From Mycobacterium europaeum (GTDB lineage Bacteria > Actinomycetota > Actinomycetes > Mycobacteriales > Mycobacteriaceae): a stretch of DNA of 64,000 nt. Positions 43,095 through 51,256 of the stretch are shown here, one piece after another. The notes beneath the pieces are model-generated. The model worked only from the letters and a program-made list of their open reading frames with translations, had not been told where the DNA came from and did not search any database. The stretch is from the NCBI RefSeq assembly GCF_002102155.1, contig NZ_LQOU01000005.1, forward strand, positions 1 through 64,000, given 5' to 3'. Every line of letters begins with the position of its first letter. Positions within the stretch are counted from its first letter, which is position 1. Made by a program: the position numbers and the translations under genes.

Positions 43095-44203
43095 AAGTTG
43101 CGTTTGATCACCAGATTTTCGGGATGCAGCGATATGGCGGTGTCTCGCGCTATTTCTTCGAGCTGATCAGCCGCCTGCCCGCCCTCGGCGTGCCGGAAGT
43201 GTGTGTTGTGGCACCGTTTTACGTCAACAATTACCTGTCGACTGACTCCACCCGCCGCTTAACCCGCGGCAGATATGTGAACAAGCTGCCCGACACGTTG
43301 GCGGGCATCCCGGTTGTTCCCGTTCTGAACCAGCTTGCCGCGCCGTTGGCATGGCGGAGACTGCATCCAGACATCGTGCATGAGACATACTTCGCCGTCA
43401 GGCCTGTCGGTAGGGGCCGGCGCCGCGTTCTGACGGTCTACGACATGATCCACGAGCTATTCGCCGAAGAGTTTCCCGACGCGGCGCGAGTAACTGCCGC
43501 CAAACGCGCCGCTGTCGACCGTGCCGACCACATCATCTGCATCTCTGCAAACACGCAGCGGGACCTCGTGCGTCTCTACGGCATCGATCCGGCACGAACG
43601 AGCGTCGTCCACCTCGGCCATTCGTTGACGGCAGAAACGGCCCCAACGAAGGAAGCAGGCGGCGAATGCAGGCCCTCACTTCTGTATGTAGGAAGTCGCA
43701 GGGGCTACAAAAACTTCACGACCCTTCTGCACGCCTACAGCAGCTCGCCGATATTGCGGGAGTTCGACCTCATAGCCTTTGGCGGAGGCCCGTTCCTGCC
43801 CGACGAGCAGCACGAAATCGAGCGGTTGGGCGTTACTGAGAGGGTGCGCTTCGAGTCGGGTTCGGATGGAGAGTTGGCGGCGCGATACCGGGCAGCCGTC
43901 GCATTCGTCTGCCCGTCCAAGTACGAGGGCTTCGGGCTGCCGCCGCTTGAGGCTATGAGCCACGGCTGCCCGGTCGTGTGCAGCAATGCGGGCTCGATTC
44001 CAGAAGTAGTGGGCGACGCCGGCGTCTATTTCGATCCCAACAGCCTCGACGAGTTGCGCGCGGCTCTGGAACGTGTCGCGACGAGCGAGGATTTGCAGGC
44101 GGATCTGCGAGCGCGTGGGCACGCGCGTCTCGCCGCATTCTCCTGGGATAATTGCGCTCGAGAAACCGCTAAGATCTACCAGACAATCGTGCCCGACCTG
44201 TAG
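43091..44203 (+). CDS. Family 4 glycosyltransferase
   Basis: A 370-aa GT-B enzyme: N-terminal FGMQRYGGVSRYFFELI, mid LLYVGSRRGYKNF, and the retaining-GT motif CPSKYEGFGLPPLEAMSHG with its two glutamates (~280-300). GT4 members often use GDP- or UDP-sugars. GTG start overlapping the stop of the GMD-like gene suggests it uses that enzyme's GDP-sugar (inference). Ends facing a minus-strand methyltransferase-like gene. Confidence 0.88.
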   Translation: MKVAFDHQIFGMQRYGGVSRYFFELISRLPALGVPEVCVVAPFYVNNYLSTDSTRRLTRGRYVNKLPDTLAGIPVVPVLNQLAAPLAWRRLHPDIVHETYFAVRPVGRGRRRVLTVYDMIHELFAEEFPDAARVTAAKRAAVDRADHIICISANTQRDLVRLYGIDPARTSVVHLGHSLTAETAPTKEAGGECRPSLLYVGSRRGYKNFTTLLHAYSSSPILREFDLIAFGGGPFLPDEQHEIERLGVTERVRFESGSDGELAARYRAAVAFVCPSKYEGFGLPPLEAMSHGCPVVCSNAGSIPEVVGDAGVYFDPNSLDELRAALERVATSEDLQADLRARGHARLAAFSWDNCARETAKIYQTIVPDL

Positions 44204-44348
44204 GCCGTACAGTGCGCTCTGGCGGCGTTGATCACCCTGTTGTATTCGATCATGGCGATCGCCGGGCGTACCTGTATTAGGCCGCGCCACCCTCAATCAT
44301 CATTGCCGCCAACATCAATATGCAGGAGAGCGCTCCTCACCGGAGCTG

Positions 44349-44990
44349 TCAATCGGGCTCGGTTTCCCATTGCGAGATGACACTCTCGGGCACCGGGCGG
44401 ACGGATTCTATAACCGCCATCCGCCCCACCATCTGCACTTGCGCATAGTCCTGAATTTTGTGGTACTGAGGACGGTCGGCGTAGTCGTCGACGATTACTG
44501 TCCACCCGGGTTGCGCACCAAGCACATTCAAGATCTTTAAAGCAGACGCGACGCGGAACCGGCCGTCGATTAGGACCAAGTCGGGTAGAACGCCGTCGAA
44601 GCATTCCGGCGGTGGGTCGGAGGCGCGGCGGAACAACTCGCGGCGGGCGTCAGTCACCAGCCCCTGCGGGCGGCCCCACGGCCCGGTCCAACCGATGTCG
44701 GCGTGCCGGAACACTTGCCCAGGCCGGCTCAAGCCGGCGGTCCCGACTTTCGCGCGAACCCTGTCGAGGAAGAACGGGTCTGTGTCGACGGTGATGAAAT
44801 CGATCCCCAGTTTGGCCGCCTGGTAGGTCGACCCGCCCGAGCCGAACTCTAGGTACCGTTTCGCACGCGCCAGTCGCTCGAGGAACCAGGCGGTGGACTC
44901 AGGACTGTCGAAGTGCGGCATGTCCGGCACGTGGAGCCGCCCTGATCGCTGGCGCACCGCGAATGCAATCCGCTCCCGAAACTTTCTCAC
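44349..44990 (-). CDS. Class I SAM methyltransferase-like protein, unknown substrate
   Basis: A 213-aa protein with RYLEFGSGGSTYQAAKLG (SAM-binding loop ~45-62), FITVDTDPFF, LVLIDGRFR and TVIVDDYADR, a pattern found in small Rossmann methyltransferases of glycan clusters. Starts at GTG with a weak ribosome-binding site. Transcribed alone or with the upstream HlpA-like gene. No specific function can be assigned. Confidence 0.7.
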   Translation of the reverse strand: MRKFRERIAFAVRQRSGRLHVPDMPHFDSPESTAWFLERLARAKRYLEFGSGGSTYQAAKLGIDFITVDTDPFFLDRVRAKVGTAGLSRPGQVFRHADIGWTGPWGRPQGLVTDARRELFRRASDPPPECFDGVLPDLVLIDGRFRVASALKILNVLGAQPGWTVIVDDYADRPQYHKIQDYAQVQMVGRMAVIESVRPVPESVISQWETEPD

Positions 44991-45191
44991 TCCGAACGCC
45001 CTTCCGGCGAAAACTCTACTGGTCGGGCCGCAATGGAGGAGGGTTTAAATTGGAAGATACGGGGTGCGGATTGGCCCACTCAATCTGTCCCTTCGCGCCG
45101 CGACATCAGCCGTGACGACAAGGATAAGGCAAGCCTGGAGGATTTCGGTGATTGTTCGGTGACGTCAGTCTTGGCCCGCAGTGTCAAACGC

Positions 45192-46175
45192 TTACGCACC
45201 CCGGAGCAACAATCCAGGGTCGGGCCACTGGCCACGCGCCGTGGCTCTCCCGGAGAGCACCTTCAGCACGGAGGCGTACTGATTTACCGTAGTCAGCACC
45301 CCTTTTGTCCGTGCAGCCCGGATCCTGAACTCGAGATCGTCGTTATCGAAGCTCGCCAGCACAGTCGCGGGGTGGGTGAGCGGCAGGTCCAATTCCTCGG
45401 CGCCCTGCGAAACCAGCGAAGAGTAAACACTGTCCCATTTCGTGTGCGTCGCGTCGGCGCCGAATCCTATATTTCGTATTAGATTCCGGGCAGGAGCGAC
45501 GCTAAGGCCCGAGTTCACCCATACGCTGTAGACCCACCGGTAACCCCAACTATCGATGCTGCCTTGATAAACGTGTTGAAAGACAGACTCCCAGTAACAC
45601 CGCTCAATCACCTTCGGGAAATACTGGTGGAAAAGTTTCCTATCTCTTATCTCGGGCCAGCGGGTCATGTCATGATCGTATTTCTCCCAGGCTCGCCGCC
45701 AGGTGGCCCAGCCCCACACATGGGGGTATCTCGAGAAATAATAGCTATCGGCAGGCGTGGCGTCTCCGAACAAAAAATTGTTGCCAGAGACCATCATGAC
45801 GCGCTCGTCGCTCGCATAACGATCAAGGAGTTCGGCACAATAGGGGACGAATGACACGGAGGGCACACAGTCGTCCTCGAGGATTATCGCCTTGTCGACG
45901 AACTCGAAGGCCCAGTTTATCCCAGAGGAGATGCGAAGAGAGCAGCCCATGTTCGTCTCCGAGAAATTCCTTTGGACGTCGCAGTCCCAGTCGACGCTAT
46001 CGATGATCGCCCGCGCCGCCGCGCACTTCTCCTCGTCTCCTGGCCTACTCGTGCGGGGCCCGTCGGCGACCACGAGGAGCCTTTCCGGCTTTGCGGCCCT
46101 GATCGTCTCGAAGGCCTGACGGGTGGCGTCCGGCCGATTGAAGATTATGAAGATAACCGGGGGCGTAGTTGTCAC
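45192..46175 (-). CDS. hlpA: HlpA-like GT-A fold protein, copy 2
   Basis: A 327-aa paralogue of the protein at 40088-41038, on the opposite strand. It shares FIIFNRP, LLVVADGPR, WDCDVQRNFSETNMGC, ILEDDC, MMVSGNNF and SRYPHVWGWATWRRAW almost unchanged, then diverges near the C-terminus. GTG start after GGGGGGAGT. The pair forms a long imperfect inverted repeat around 41.0-45.2 kb. Role as in copy 1: probable glycosyltransferase, not proven. Confidence 0.8.
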   Translation of the reverse strand: MTTTPPVIFIIFNRPDATRQAFETIRAAKPERLLVVADGPRTSRPGDEEKCAAARAIIDSVDWDCDVQRNFSETNMGCSLRISSGINWAFEFVDKAIILEDDCVPSVSFVPYCAELLDRYASDERVMMVSGNNFLFGDATPADSYYFSRYPHVWGWATWRRAWEKYDHDMTRWPEIRDRKLFHQYFPKVIERCYWESVFQHVYQGSIDSWGYRWVYSVWVNSGLSVAPARNLIRNIGFGADATHTKWDSVYSSLVSQGAEELDLPLTHPATVLASFDNDDLEFRIRAARTKGVLTTVNQYASVLKVLSGRATARGQWPDPGLLLRGA

Positions 46176-46780
46176 ACTCCCCCCTTGGCGACCACGCTGA
46201 CGAGGGTCAAGCGGCAAATTCCTAGTACCGCGGCCCACCGGTACGGCCTTCGTCGGCGCCGGCGGCTGGCGGGCAAGCGAACGTCGCTTTCAGACGACAT
46301 TGAGCGACTCATCGGCCCGTTTCCTTCGCCTCCACTAAGCTATGAATTTGCTATGAATATCCCAGGAGCCCTGGAAGTCCCTCCATAAGAGCACCTCAAA
46401 CACAATATAGCAACGTCCACGCGGACGCATCCTTAGTTTGCTGCCGTTACACATATATGTAACATGTCGTCACAGGCCTACCGCGATGTTGCTGACCGTG
46501 CGGCGCCGCCGCCTTCTACGGCTGAGTGATGTCCTAATGTCCTCGGGATTGCAGCGGACCGCAGCGACTACTTCCGGTAGATAACAAGTCCACCCCCTCA
46601 AATTGATTGGGGCTCCGCTGGGCCCGCGCACGAACCAGGGTGTCATTGCGTCGGACGAGCAATCCTCTTTATGGAGAAGGCGTGGGAACCGATGCCCAGC
46701 ACCGACCGGCAGCTGAAGAACTAGGGATAATTACCCCTGGCATCGCTACCCACGTTTACAACCGAAAGGTAGGACTCGTC
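46176..46780. promoter_or_regulatory. AT-rich divergent spacer between hlpA copy 2 and the GT1 genes
   Basis: About 600 bp with no credible gene. It has a direct repeat GCTATGAAT at 46340-46348 and 46350-46358 (10-bp period, one helical turn) and a palindrome at 46446-46463. This is the border between the variable cassette and the conserved GT1 block, and probably carries promoters in both directions. The frame of the GT1 gene is open from 46607, but the family match begins only at 46781. Confidence 0.5.
46446..46463. promoter_or_regulatory. Palindrome, possible operator
   Basis: GTTACA and TGTAAC are inverted arms around CATATA, and the inner ten bases ACATATATGT are a perfect palindrome. 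It lies ~320 bp upstream of the first GT1 gene in an AT-rich stretch. TetR/GntR-type binding is possible but unproven. Confidence 0.3.
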
Positions 46781-48034
46781 GTGAAGTTCGCCCTGGCAGG
46801 CTACGGAACTCGCGGCGACGTCGAGCCCTGCACGGCGGTCGCCCGCGAACTGCGTCACCGCGGGCACGAGGTTCACATGGCCGTCCCGCCCAACCTGATC
46901 TCCCTCGTCGAGTCGGCCGGGCTTCCGGCGGCCGCATACGGACCGGATCAGCAGGACGGGTTCTGGGACACGGATTTCCTCGCCAAGGTCTGGAACTTCC
47001 CCGAGGTTAGAAGGCGATGGCGGGAAGCCCAGGACATGCTTGTCCGCTCCTGGGCGGAAATGAGCGCGACGCTGACATCGCTGTCCGAGGGTGCCGATCT
47101 GGTGTTTACCGGCCCGGGCTTCCCGGGGATCGCGGCGGACGTGGCCGAGCACCTCGGACTTCCGCTGGCCACGATGCACTACTTCCCGATGCGGCCCAAC
47201 GGCCAGCTCGCCCCTGGCCTGCCGGCGCCGCTGGTCCGCTCGGGGATGGCCGCGCTGGACTGGGTCCAGTGGCGGGTGACGAAGAAAGCCGAGGGCGCAC
47301 AGCGCCGGGCGTTCGGCCTGCCCAAGGCGAAGGGGCCCGCGCCGCAGCGGATGGGTGACCGCGGCGCGTTGGAGATCCAGGCCTATGACGAAGTGTGCTT
47401 TCCCGGCCTGGCCGCCGAATGGGCGAAATGGAACGGCCAACGGCCCTTCGTCGGGACGCTGACCATGGAGATGACGACGGACGCCGACGACGAGGTCGCA
47501 TCGTGGATCGCCGCGGGAACGCCCCCGATCTGCTTCGGCTTCGGCAGCACGGCGGTCGATTCGCCGACCGACACGATCACCATGATCGGCGAGGCCTGCG
47601 CGGAGTTGGGCGAGCGGGCGTTGGTGTGCTCGGGCAAGACCGACTTCAGCGGCGTGGCCCATTTCGACCACGTCAAGATAGTGGGCACCGTCAACTACGC
47701 GGCCGTCTTTCCCGCTTGCCGCGCCGTGGTGCACCACAGCGGCGCCGGCACCACGGCCGCGGGCCTGCGCGCCGGAGTGCCCACCTTGAGCCTCTGGAGC
47801 ATGAGCGACCAGAAGATCTGGGCCGGCCAGGTAAATCGGCTGAAAGTCGGTATCGCCCGGCCGTTTTCGCAAACCACGCGTGAGTCGCTGGTGGCCGACC
47901 TGCGCCAAGTCCGCTCCCCCGCCTACGTCTCCCGCGCCCGCGAGCTCGCTACTCGGATGACGAAGCCCGCCGACAGCATTTCCAAGACCGCCGACCTTCT
48001 GGAAAACTTCGCGCGCACGGGGCGCTTCGGCTGA
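46781..48034 (+). CDS. GT1-family GPL glycosyltransferase, likely GtfB equivalent
   Basis: A 417-aa GT-B enzyme of the GPL type: N-terminal KFALAGYGTRGDVEPC, conserved IQAYDEVCFPGLAAEWAK, and a C-terminal donor-site motif VVHHSGAGTTAAGLRAGVP (the Gly after HH is Ser here). These transferases add 6-deoxytalose or rhamnose to the lipopeptide. Start set at the GTG that aligns with the other three copies and follows AGGTAGGA. As the first GT1 beyond the variable cassette that begins after drrC, it occupies the gtfB position of MAC clusters; the exact sugar is not shown by sequence. Confidence 0.88.
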   Translation: MKFALAGYGTRGDVEPCTAVARELRHRGHEVHMAVPPNLISLVESAGLPAAAYGPDQQDGFWDTDFLAKVWNFPEVRRRWREAQDMLVRSWAEMSATLTSLSEGADLVFTGPGFPGIAADVAEHLGLPLATMHYFPMRPNGQLAPGLPAPLVRSGMAALDWVQWRVTKKAEGAQRRAFGLPKAKGPAPQRMGDRGALEIQAYDEVCFPGLAAEWAKWNGQRPFVGTLTMEMTTDADDEVASWIAAGTPPICFGFGSTAVDSPTDTITMIGEACAELGERALVCSGKTDFSGVAHFDHVKIVGTVNYAAVFPACRAVVHHSGAGTTAAGLRAGVPTLSLWSMSDQKIWAGQVNRLKVGIARPFSQTTRESLVADLRQVRSPAYVSRARELATRMTKPADSISKTADLLENFARTGRFG

Positions 48035-48112
48035 TCAGCGACGACGCACCGCGGGCACCATGACGGGTACCCCTGAGATCGCCGACACACGGCAACTGCA
48101 AGGCTAGGACCC

Positions 48113-49393
48113 GTGACGAAATTCGCCCTCGCCGGATACGGAACGCGCGGCGACATCGAGCCTTTGGCAGCCGTTGGGCGCGAGCTGCTGCGCAGGGGGC
48201 ACGACGTGGCCATGGCGGTTCCGCCGGAGCTGCTGGGCTTCGCCGAGTCCGCTGGGCTCGCGGCGGTCCCGTACGGCCCGGAACTGCATGATTTCCTCGA
48301 CGAGGAGTTCCTTCGCAACATGTGGGCGGAGTTCTTCCGGAACATCTGGACGGTCCGCAGCCCGATCAGGCTGATGCGCAAGGTGTGGGAGCCCCTCATC
48401 CGGCATTGGGGCGAGGTGAGCGCCACGCTGACGTCGCTCACGGCCGGCGCCGACCTGCTGTGCACCGGCCTGAATTTCGAGCAGGCCGCCGCCAATGTCG
48501 CCGAGTTTTACGGCATTCCGCTGGCGACACTGCATCACTTCCCGATGCGGGCTAACGGCCAGCTCGTTCCGCGCGTGCCGGCGCCGCTGTTTCGCTCCAG
48601 CATGAAAACGGTCGAGTGGTTGTTTTGGCGCTCGACGAAGCGCGTCGAGAACGAACAGCGTCGCGAACTCGGCCTACCGGAGGCGAAGACACCCTCGCCG
48701 CGGCGGATCGCCGAACGCGGTTCGCTCGAGATCCAGGCCTATGACGAAGTCTGCTTTCCCGGCCTGGCCGCCGAATGGGCGAAGAAATGGGGCGACCGAC
48801 GGCCCTTTGTCGGTGCGCTGACGATGGAGTTGACCACGGACGCCGACGACGAGGTGGCGTCGTGGATCGCCGGTGGGTCGCCGCCGATCTGCTTCGGTTC
48901 GGGCAGCATCCCTCTCGAATCGCCTTCCGCCACAGTGGAAATGATCAGCTCGGCCTGCGCAGCCTTGGGTGAGCGGGCGCTGCTGTGTTTCGGCGGAACC
49001 GACTTCAGCGGAGTGCCGCATTCCGACCAGGTCAAGCTCGTGGGCGTGGTGAATTACGCATCGGTCTTCCCCGCCTGCCGCGCGGTCGTTCATCACGGGG
49101 GTTCGGGCACCACGGCCGCAAGCCTGCGCGCCGGCGTCCCCACGCTGATTCTGTGGAGCTCGGCCGACCAGCCCTACTGGGGAAATCAGGTCAGGCGCCT
49201 GAAGGTGGGAACAGCCCGGCGCTTCTCGGAGACCACCGAAGGCTCGCTTGTCGCGGACCTCCGCGAAATCCTCGCCCCGGAGTATGCGGCCCGGGCCCGC
49301 GAACTCGCCGGCCGGATGACCACCCCCGCCCAGAGCGTCGCCAAGGCGGCCGATCTCTTGGAAAAAGCCGCCCGCGAGAAAGCCTCCGGCTGA
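48113..49393 (+). CDS. GT1-family GPL glycosyltransferase, copy 2
   Basis: A 426-aa relative of the preceding gene: KFALAGYGTRGDIEPL, IQAYDEVCFPGLAAEWAK, VVHHGGSGTTAASLRAGVP. GTG start 78 bp after the previous stop, behind AAGGCTAGGA; likely one operon of two transferases. The two converge on a TylF-type gene with only 9 bp between stop codons. Probable role: transfer of rhamnose or 6-deoxytalose to GPL (GtfA/RtfA/GtfB class). Confidence 0.88.
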   Translation: MTKFALAGYGTRGDIEPLAAVGRELLRRGHDVAMAVPPELLGFAESAGLAAVPYGPELHDFLDEEFLRNMWAEFFRNIWTVRSPIRLMRKVWEPLIRHWGEVSATLTSLTAGADLLCTGLNFEQAAANVAEFYGIPLATLHHFPMRANGQLVPRVPAPLFRSSMKTVEWLFWRSTKRVENEQRRELGLPEAKTPSPRRIAERGSLEIQAYDEVCFPGLAAEWAKKWGDRRPFVGALTMELTTDADDEVASWIAGGSPPICFGSGSIPLESPSATVEMISSACAALGERALLCFGGTDFSGVPHSDQVKLVGVVNYASVFPACRAVVHHGGSGTTAASLRAGVPTLILWSSADQPYWGNQVRRLKVGTARRFSETTEGSLVADLREILAPEYAARARELAGRMTTPAQSVAKAADLLEKAAREKASG

Positions 49394-49402
49394 AGCGCTT
49401 TC

Positions 49403-50221
49403 TTATCGTGCCGGCTTGATGAGCAGGCCCTGCCCCGTCGGCAACGCGCAGATCTTCACGCCCAGCTCGTCCGCCACCGCGTCCATGGCGGCGCGCTGCT
49501 CGTCGCGCCCCCGGTTGGCGTAGTCATCGAGAAGCACGAAGGCCCCGGGTGTGAGCCGCGGCCAAAAATAGCGCAGGGCGGCGACCTCCGGTGGGGCGCA
49601 GTTCATGTCGATATGCAGGTAGGCGACGGCGGTCGCGTCGACCTCGTCGAGCGTCTCCGGAACCGCGCCGACGATGATGCGGTGGTTATGCCACTCCGCG
49701 AAATTGGCGCGGACGCTTTCGACTCCGCTGGCATACATCCCGTTGCGCAGGTGATCTTCACTGATCTCCAAGGCCCCGGCCCGGCGTTCATTCTCGGTGA
49801 CGAAGCGCGGGTCAAGTCCGGCGAACGTGTCGAGCAAGTAAAAGGTCTTCCCCAGCCGGTCCCAATCCAGGTATTCCATGATGGCGCTGCTCAGGAACCC
49901 GTAGCTCACGCCACATTCGACGAAGTCACCGTCGAGCTTGCTGGCGCTGGCCGCGGCCCACAGCCCCACGTGCACGCGCCACGGCCACTGATACCAATCC
50001 TCTTTGCCCAGGGAGCGGGCGCCGCGCCGGTAGGCGCGCTGGAAGTCCGGATTGTCCAGGAACGCGTGATAGTTGTTGAACGTGACCAGCGCGTCGTTGG
50101 CGTAAACATCGGGAAGGATGGTCCGCGCGAGCCAGTACTCGGTGCGTACCCACCACATGCGCAGGCGTGTTCCGGTTGTCAGCCCTGTTGCCACGGCGGC
50201 AACCATAACACTGGCGGACAC
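49403..50221 (-). CDS. TylF/macrocin-type O-methyltransferase
   Basis: A 272-aa protein with GDFVECGVSYGFLSSAI (SAM loop), FYLLDTFAGLDPRF, AYLHIDMNCAPPE, and FVLLDDYANRG, the acidic metal-binding pattern of the TylF family. More distant from the two other TylF-type enzymes in this window. In GPL clusters such enzymes methylate rhamnose or related sugars. The GTG start is uncertain: GATGAG abuts it, and an ATG five codons downstream is possible. Confidence 0.85.
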   Translation of the reverse strand: MSASVMVAAVATGLTTGTRLRMWWVRTEYWLARTILPDVYANDALVTFNNYHAFLDNPDFQRAYRRGARSLGKEDWYQWPWRVHVGLWAAASASKLDGDFVECGVSYGFLSSAIMEYLDWDRLGKTFYLLDTFAGLDPRFVTENERRAGALEISEDHLRNGMYASGVESVRANFAEWHNHRIIVGAVPETLDEVDATAVAYLHIDMNCAPPEVAALRYFWPRLTPGAFVLLDDYANRGRDEQRAAMDAVADELGVKICALPTGQGLLIKPAR

Positions 50222-50318
50222 CTCATCAGCGACGAATGCGACGGGTTCACCACCTCGTCCGCCCTAGGGGCAAAGCTTTTGGTAGCCGCGGAGTTTCAAA
50301 CTGACAATCGGATGCGGT

Positions 50319-51122
50319 CTACTTGCGCCACAGCACCCCGGTGCCGTCGATCTCGACGATCTCGGAGGTCACGCCGTGCTTTGCGCGATAGTCCGTCACC
50401 GCTTGCTCGCACGCCTTGATGGCGTGGTAGTCGTCGACGATGCAGAAGCCACCGGGTGACAGCCGCGGATAAAGGGCATCGAGCGCCTGGATCGTCGACT
50501 CATACAGGTCGCCGTCCAGTCGGAGCACGGAGATGCGATCGATCGGCGCGTCCTGCAGCGTGTCCTTGAACCAGCCGGGAACAAACCGAACCTGGTCGTC
50601 CAGCAACCCGTATCGCTCGAAATTGGCGCGCACTTCGGCTTCGGGCACTCCCAGGATGCGCGCGTGCCGGTGCAGCGTAATCCCTTTGTCCTGCTTGTAG
50701 TTTGCGACGTCCGGTGGCGGTACGCCGGCGAAAGAGTCGCACAGCCACACACAACGCTTCTCGTCCCCGTTGGCGGCCAGCACCGCGCGCATCAGGATCG
50801 AGGCGCCGCCGCGCCACACGCCACACTCGACCAGGTCGCCGGGGATGTCCTCCTCCAGCACCGTCTCGACGCAATGCTGGAGGCTGGTCAGCCGCTGCAT
50901 CCCGATCATCGTCAGGGCGTCCGCCGGCCAGTCGAGGCCCAGGTCGCGTGCGTGCTTGTTGAACGGGCGCTTGCGCACCAGCATGAAATTGCGGGTGCTG
51001 AACAAGGGGCGTCCCAGGCGGTACCAGCCCACCGGCACCAGCTCGTCGTTGCCATACCTGGTCAGGTCGCGCCGGAGCAAGTCGAGGTATGCAAACCGCG
51101 TGTCGTGATCAGTCACGGCCAA
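50319..51122 (-). CDS. TylF/macrocin-type O-methyltransferase, copy A
   Basis: A 267-aa enzyme: GDLVECGVWRGGASILMRAV, DSFAGVPPPD, VLRLDGDLYEST, SPGGFCIVDDYHAIKAC. The Asp residues of the LDGD and VDDY segments are the expected Mg-binding ligands of the family. Related enzymes (Rmt/Mtf) O-methylate GPL rhamnose. Start taken at a TTG behind AAGGGG, which aligns with the start of the paralogue at 54319-55146; a GTG two codons later is possible. Downstream of the GT1 gene at 51257, 134 bp apart. Confidence 0.88.
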   Translation of the reverse strand: MAVTDHDTRFAYLDLLRRDLTRYGNDELVPVGWYRLGRPLFSTRNFMLVRKRPFNKHARDLGLDWPADALTMIGMQRLTSLQHCVETVLEEDIPGDLVECGVWRGGASILMRAVLAANGDEKRCVWLCDSFAGVPPPDVANYKQDKGITLHRHARILGVPEAEVRANFERYGLLDDQVRFVPGWFKDTLQDAPIDRISVLRLDGDLYESTIQALDALYPRLSPGGFCIVDDYHAIKACEQAVTDYRAKHGVTSEIVEIDGTGVLWRK

Positions 51123-51256
51123 AGTTGCCCCTTAATCCGCAAGTCGATAGTCCTGGTCATGAGCCTAGACGCCCCGTGGAGGCGCTCAATGCGTTTCGCA
51201 GTCTATCCATCAACTTGGCGCGAGCCGCCAACATGGATGCCGAGTCACCGTGAAGC

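Noticed and set aside
46607..46780. N-terminal extension of the first GT1 gene
   Set aside because: The other three GT1 copies all start at the K-F/L-A-L/V segment, and a good ribosome-binding site precedes the GTG at 46781.
31171..46780. Search for insertion sequences, tRNA genes, integrases or CRISPR arrays in the low-GC cassette
   Set aside because: No transposase-like protein, terminal inverted repeats, tRNA cloverleaf or regularly spaced repeats were seen; how the cassette was acquired remains unexplained.
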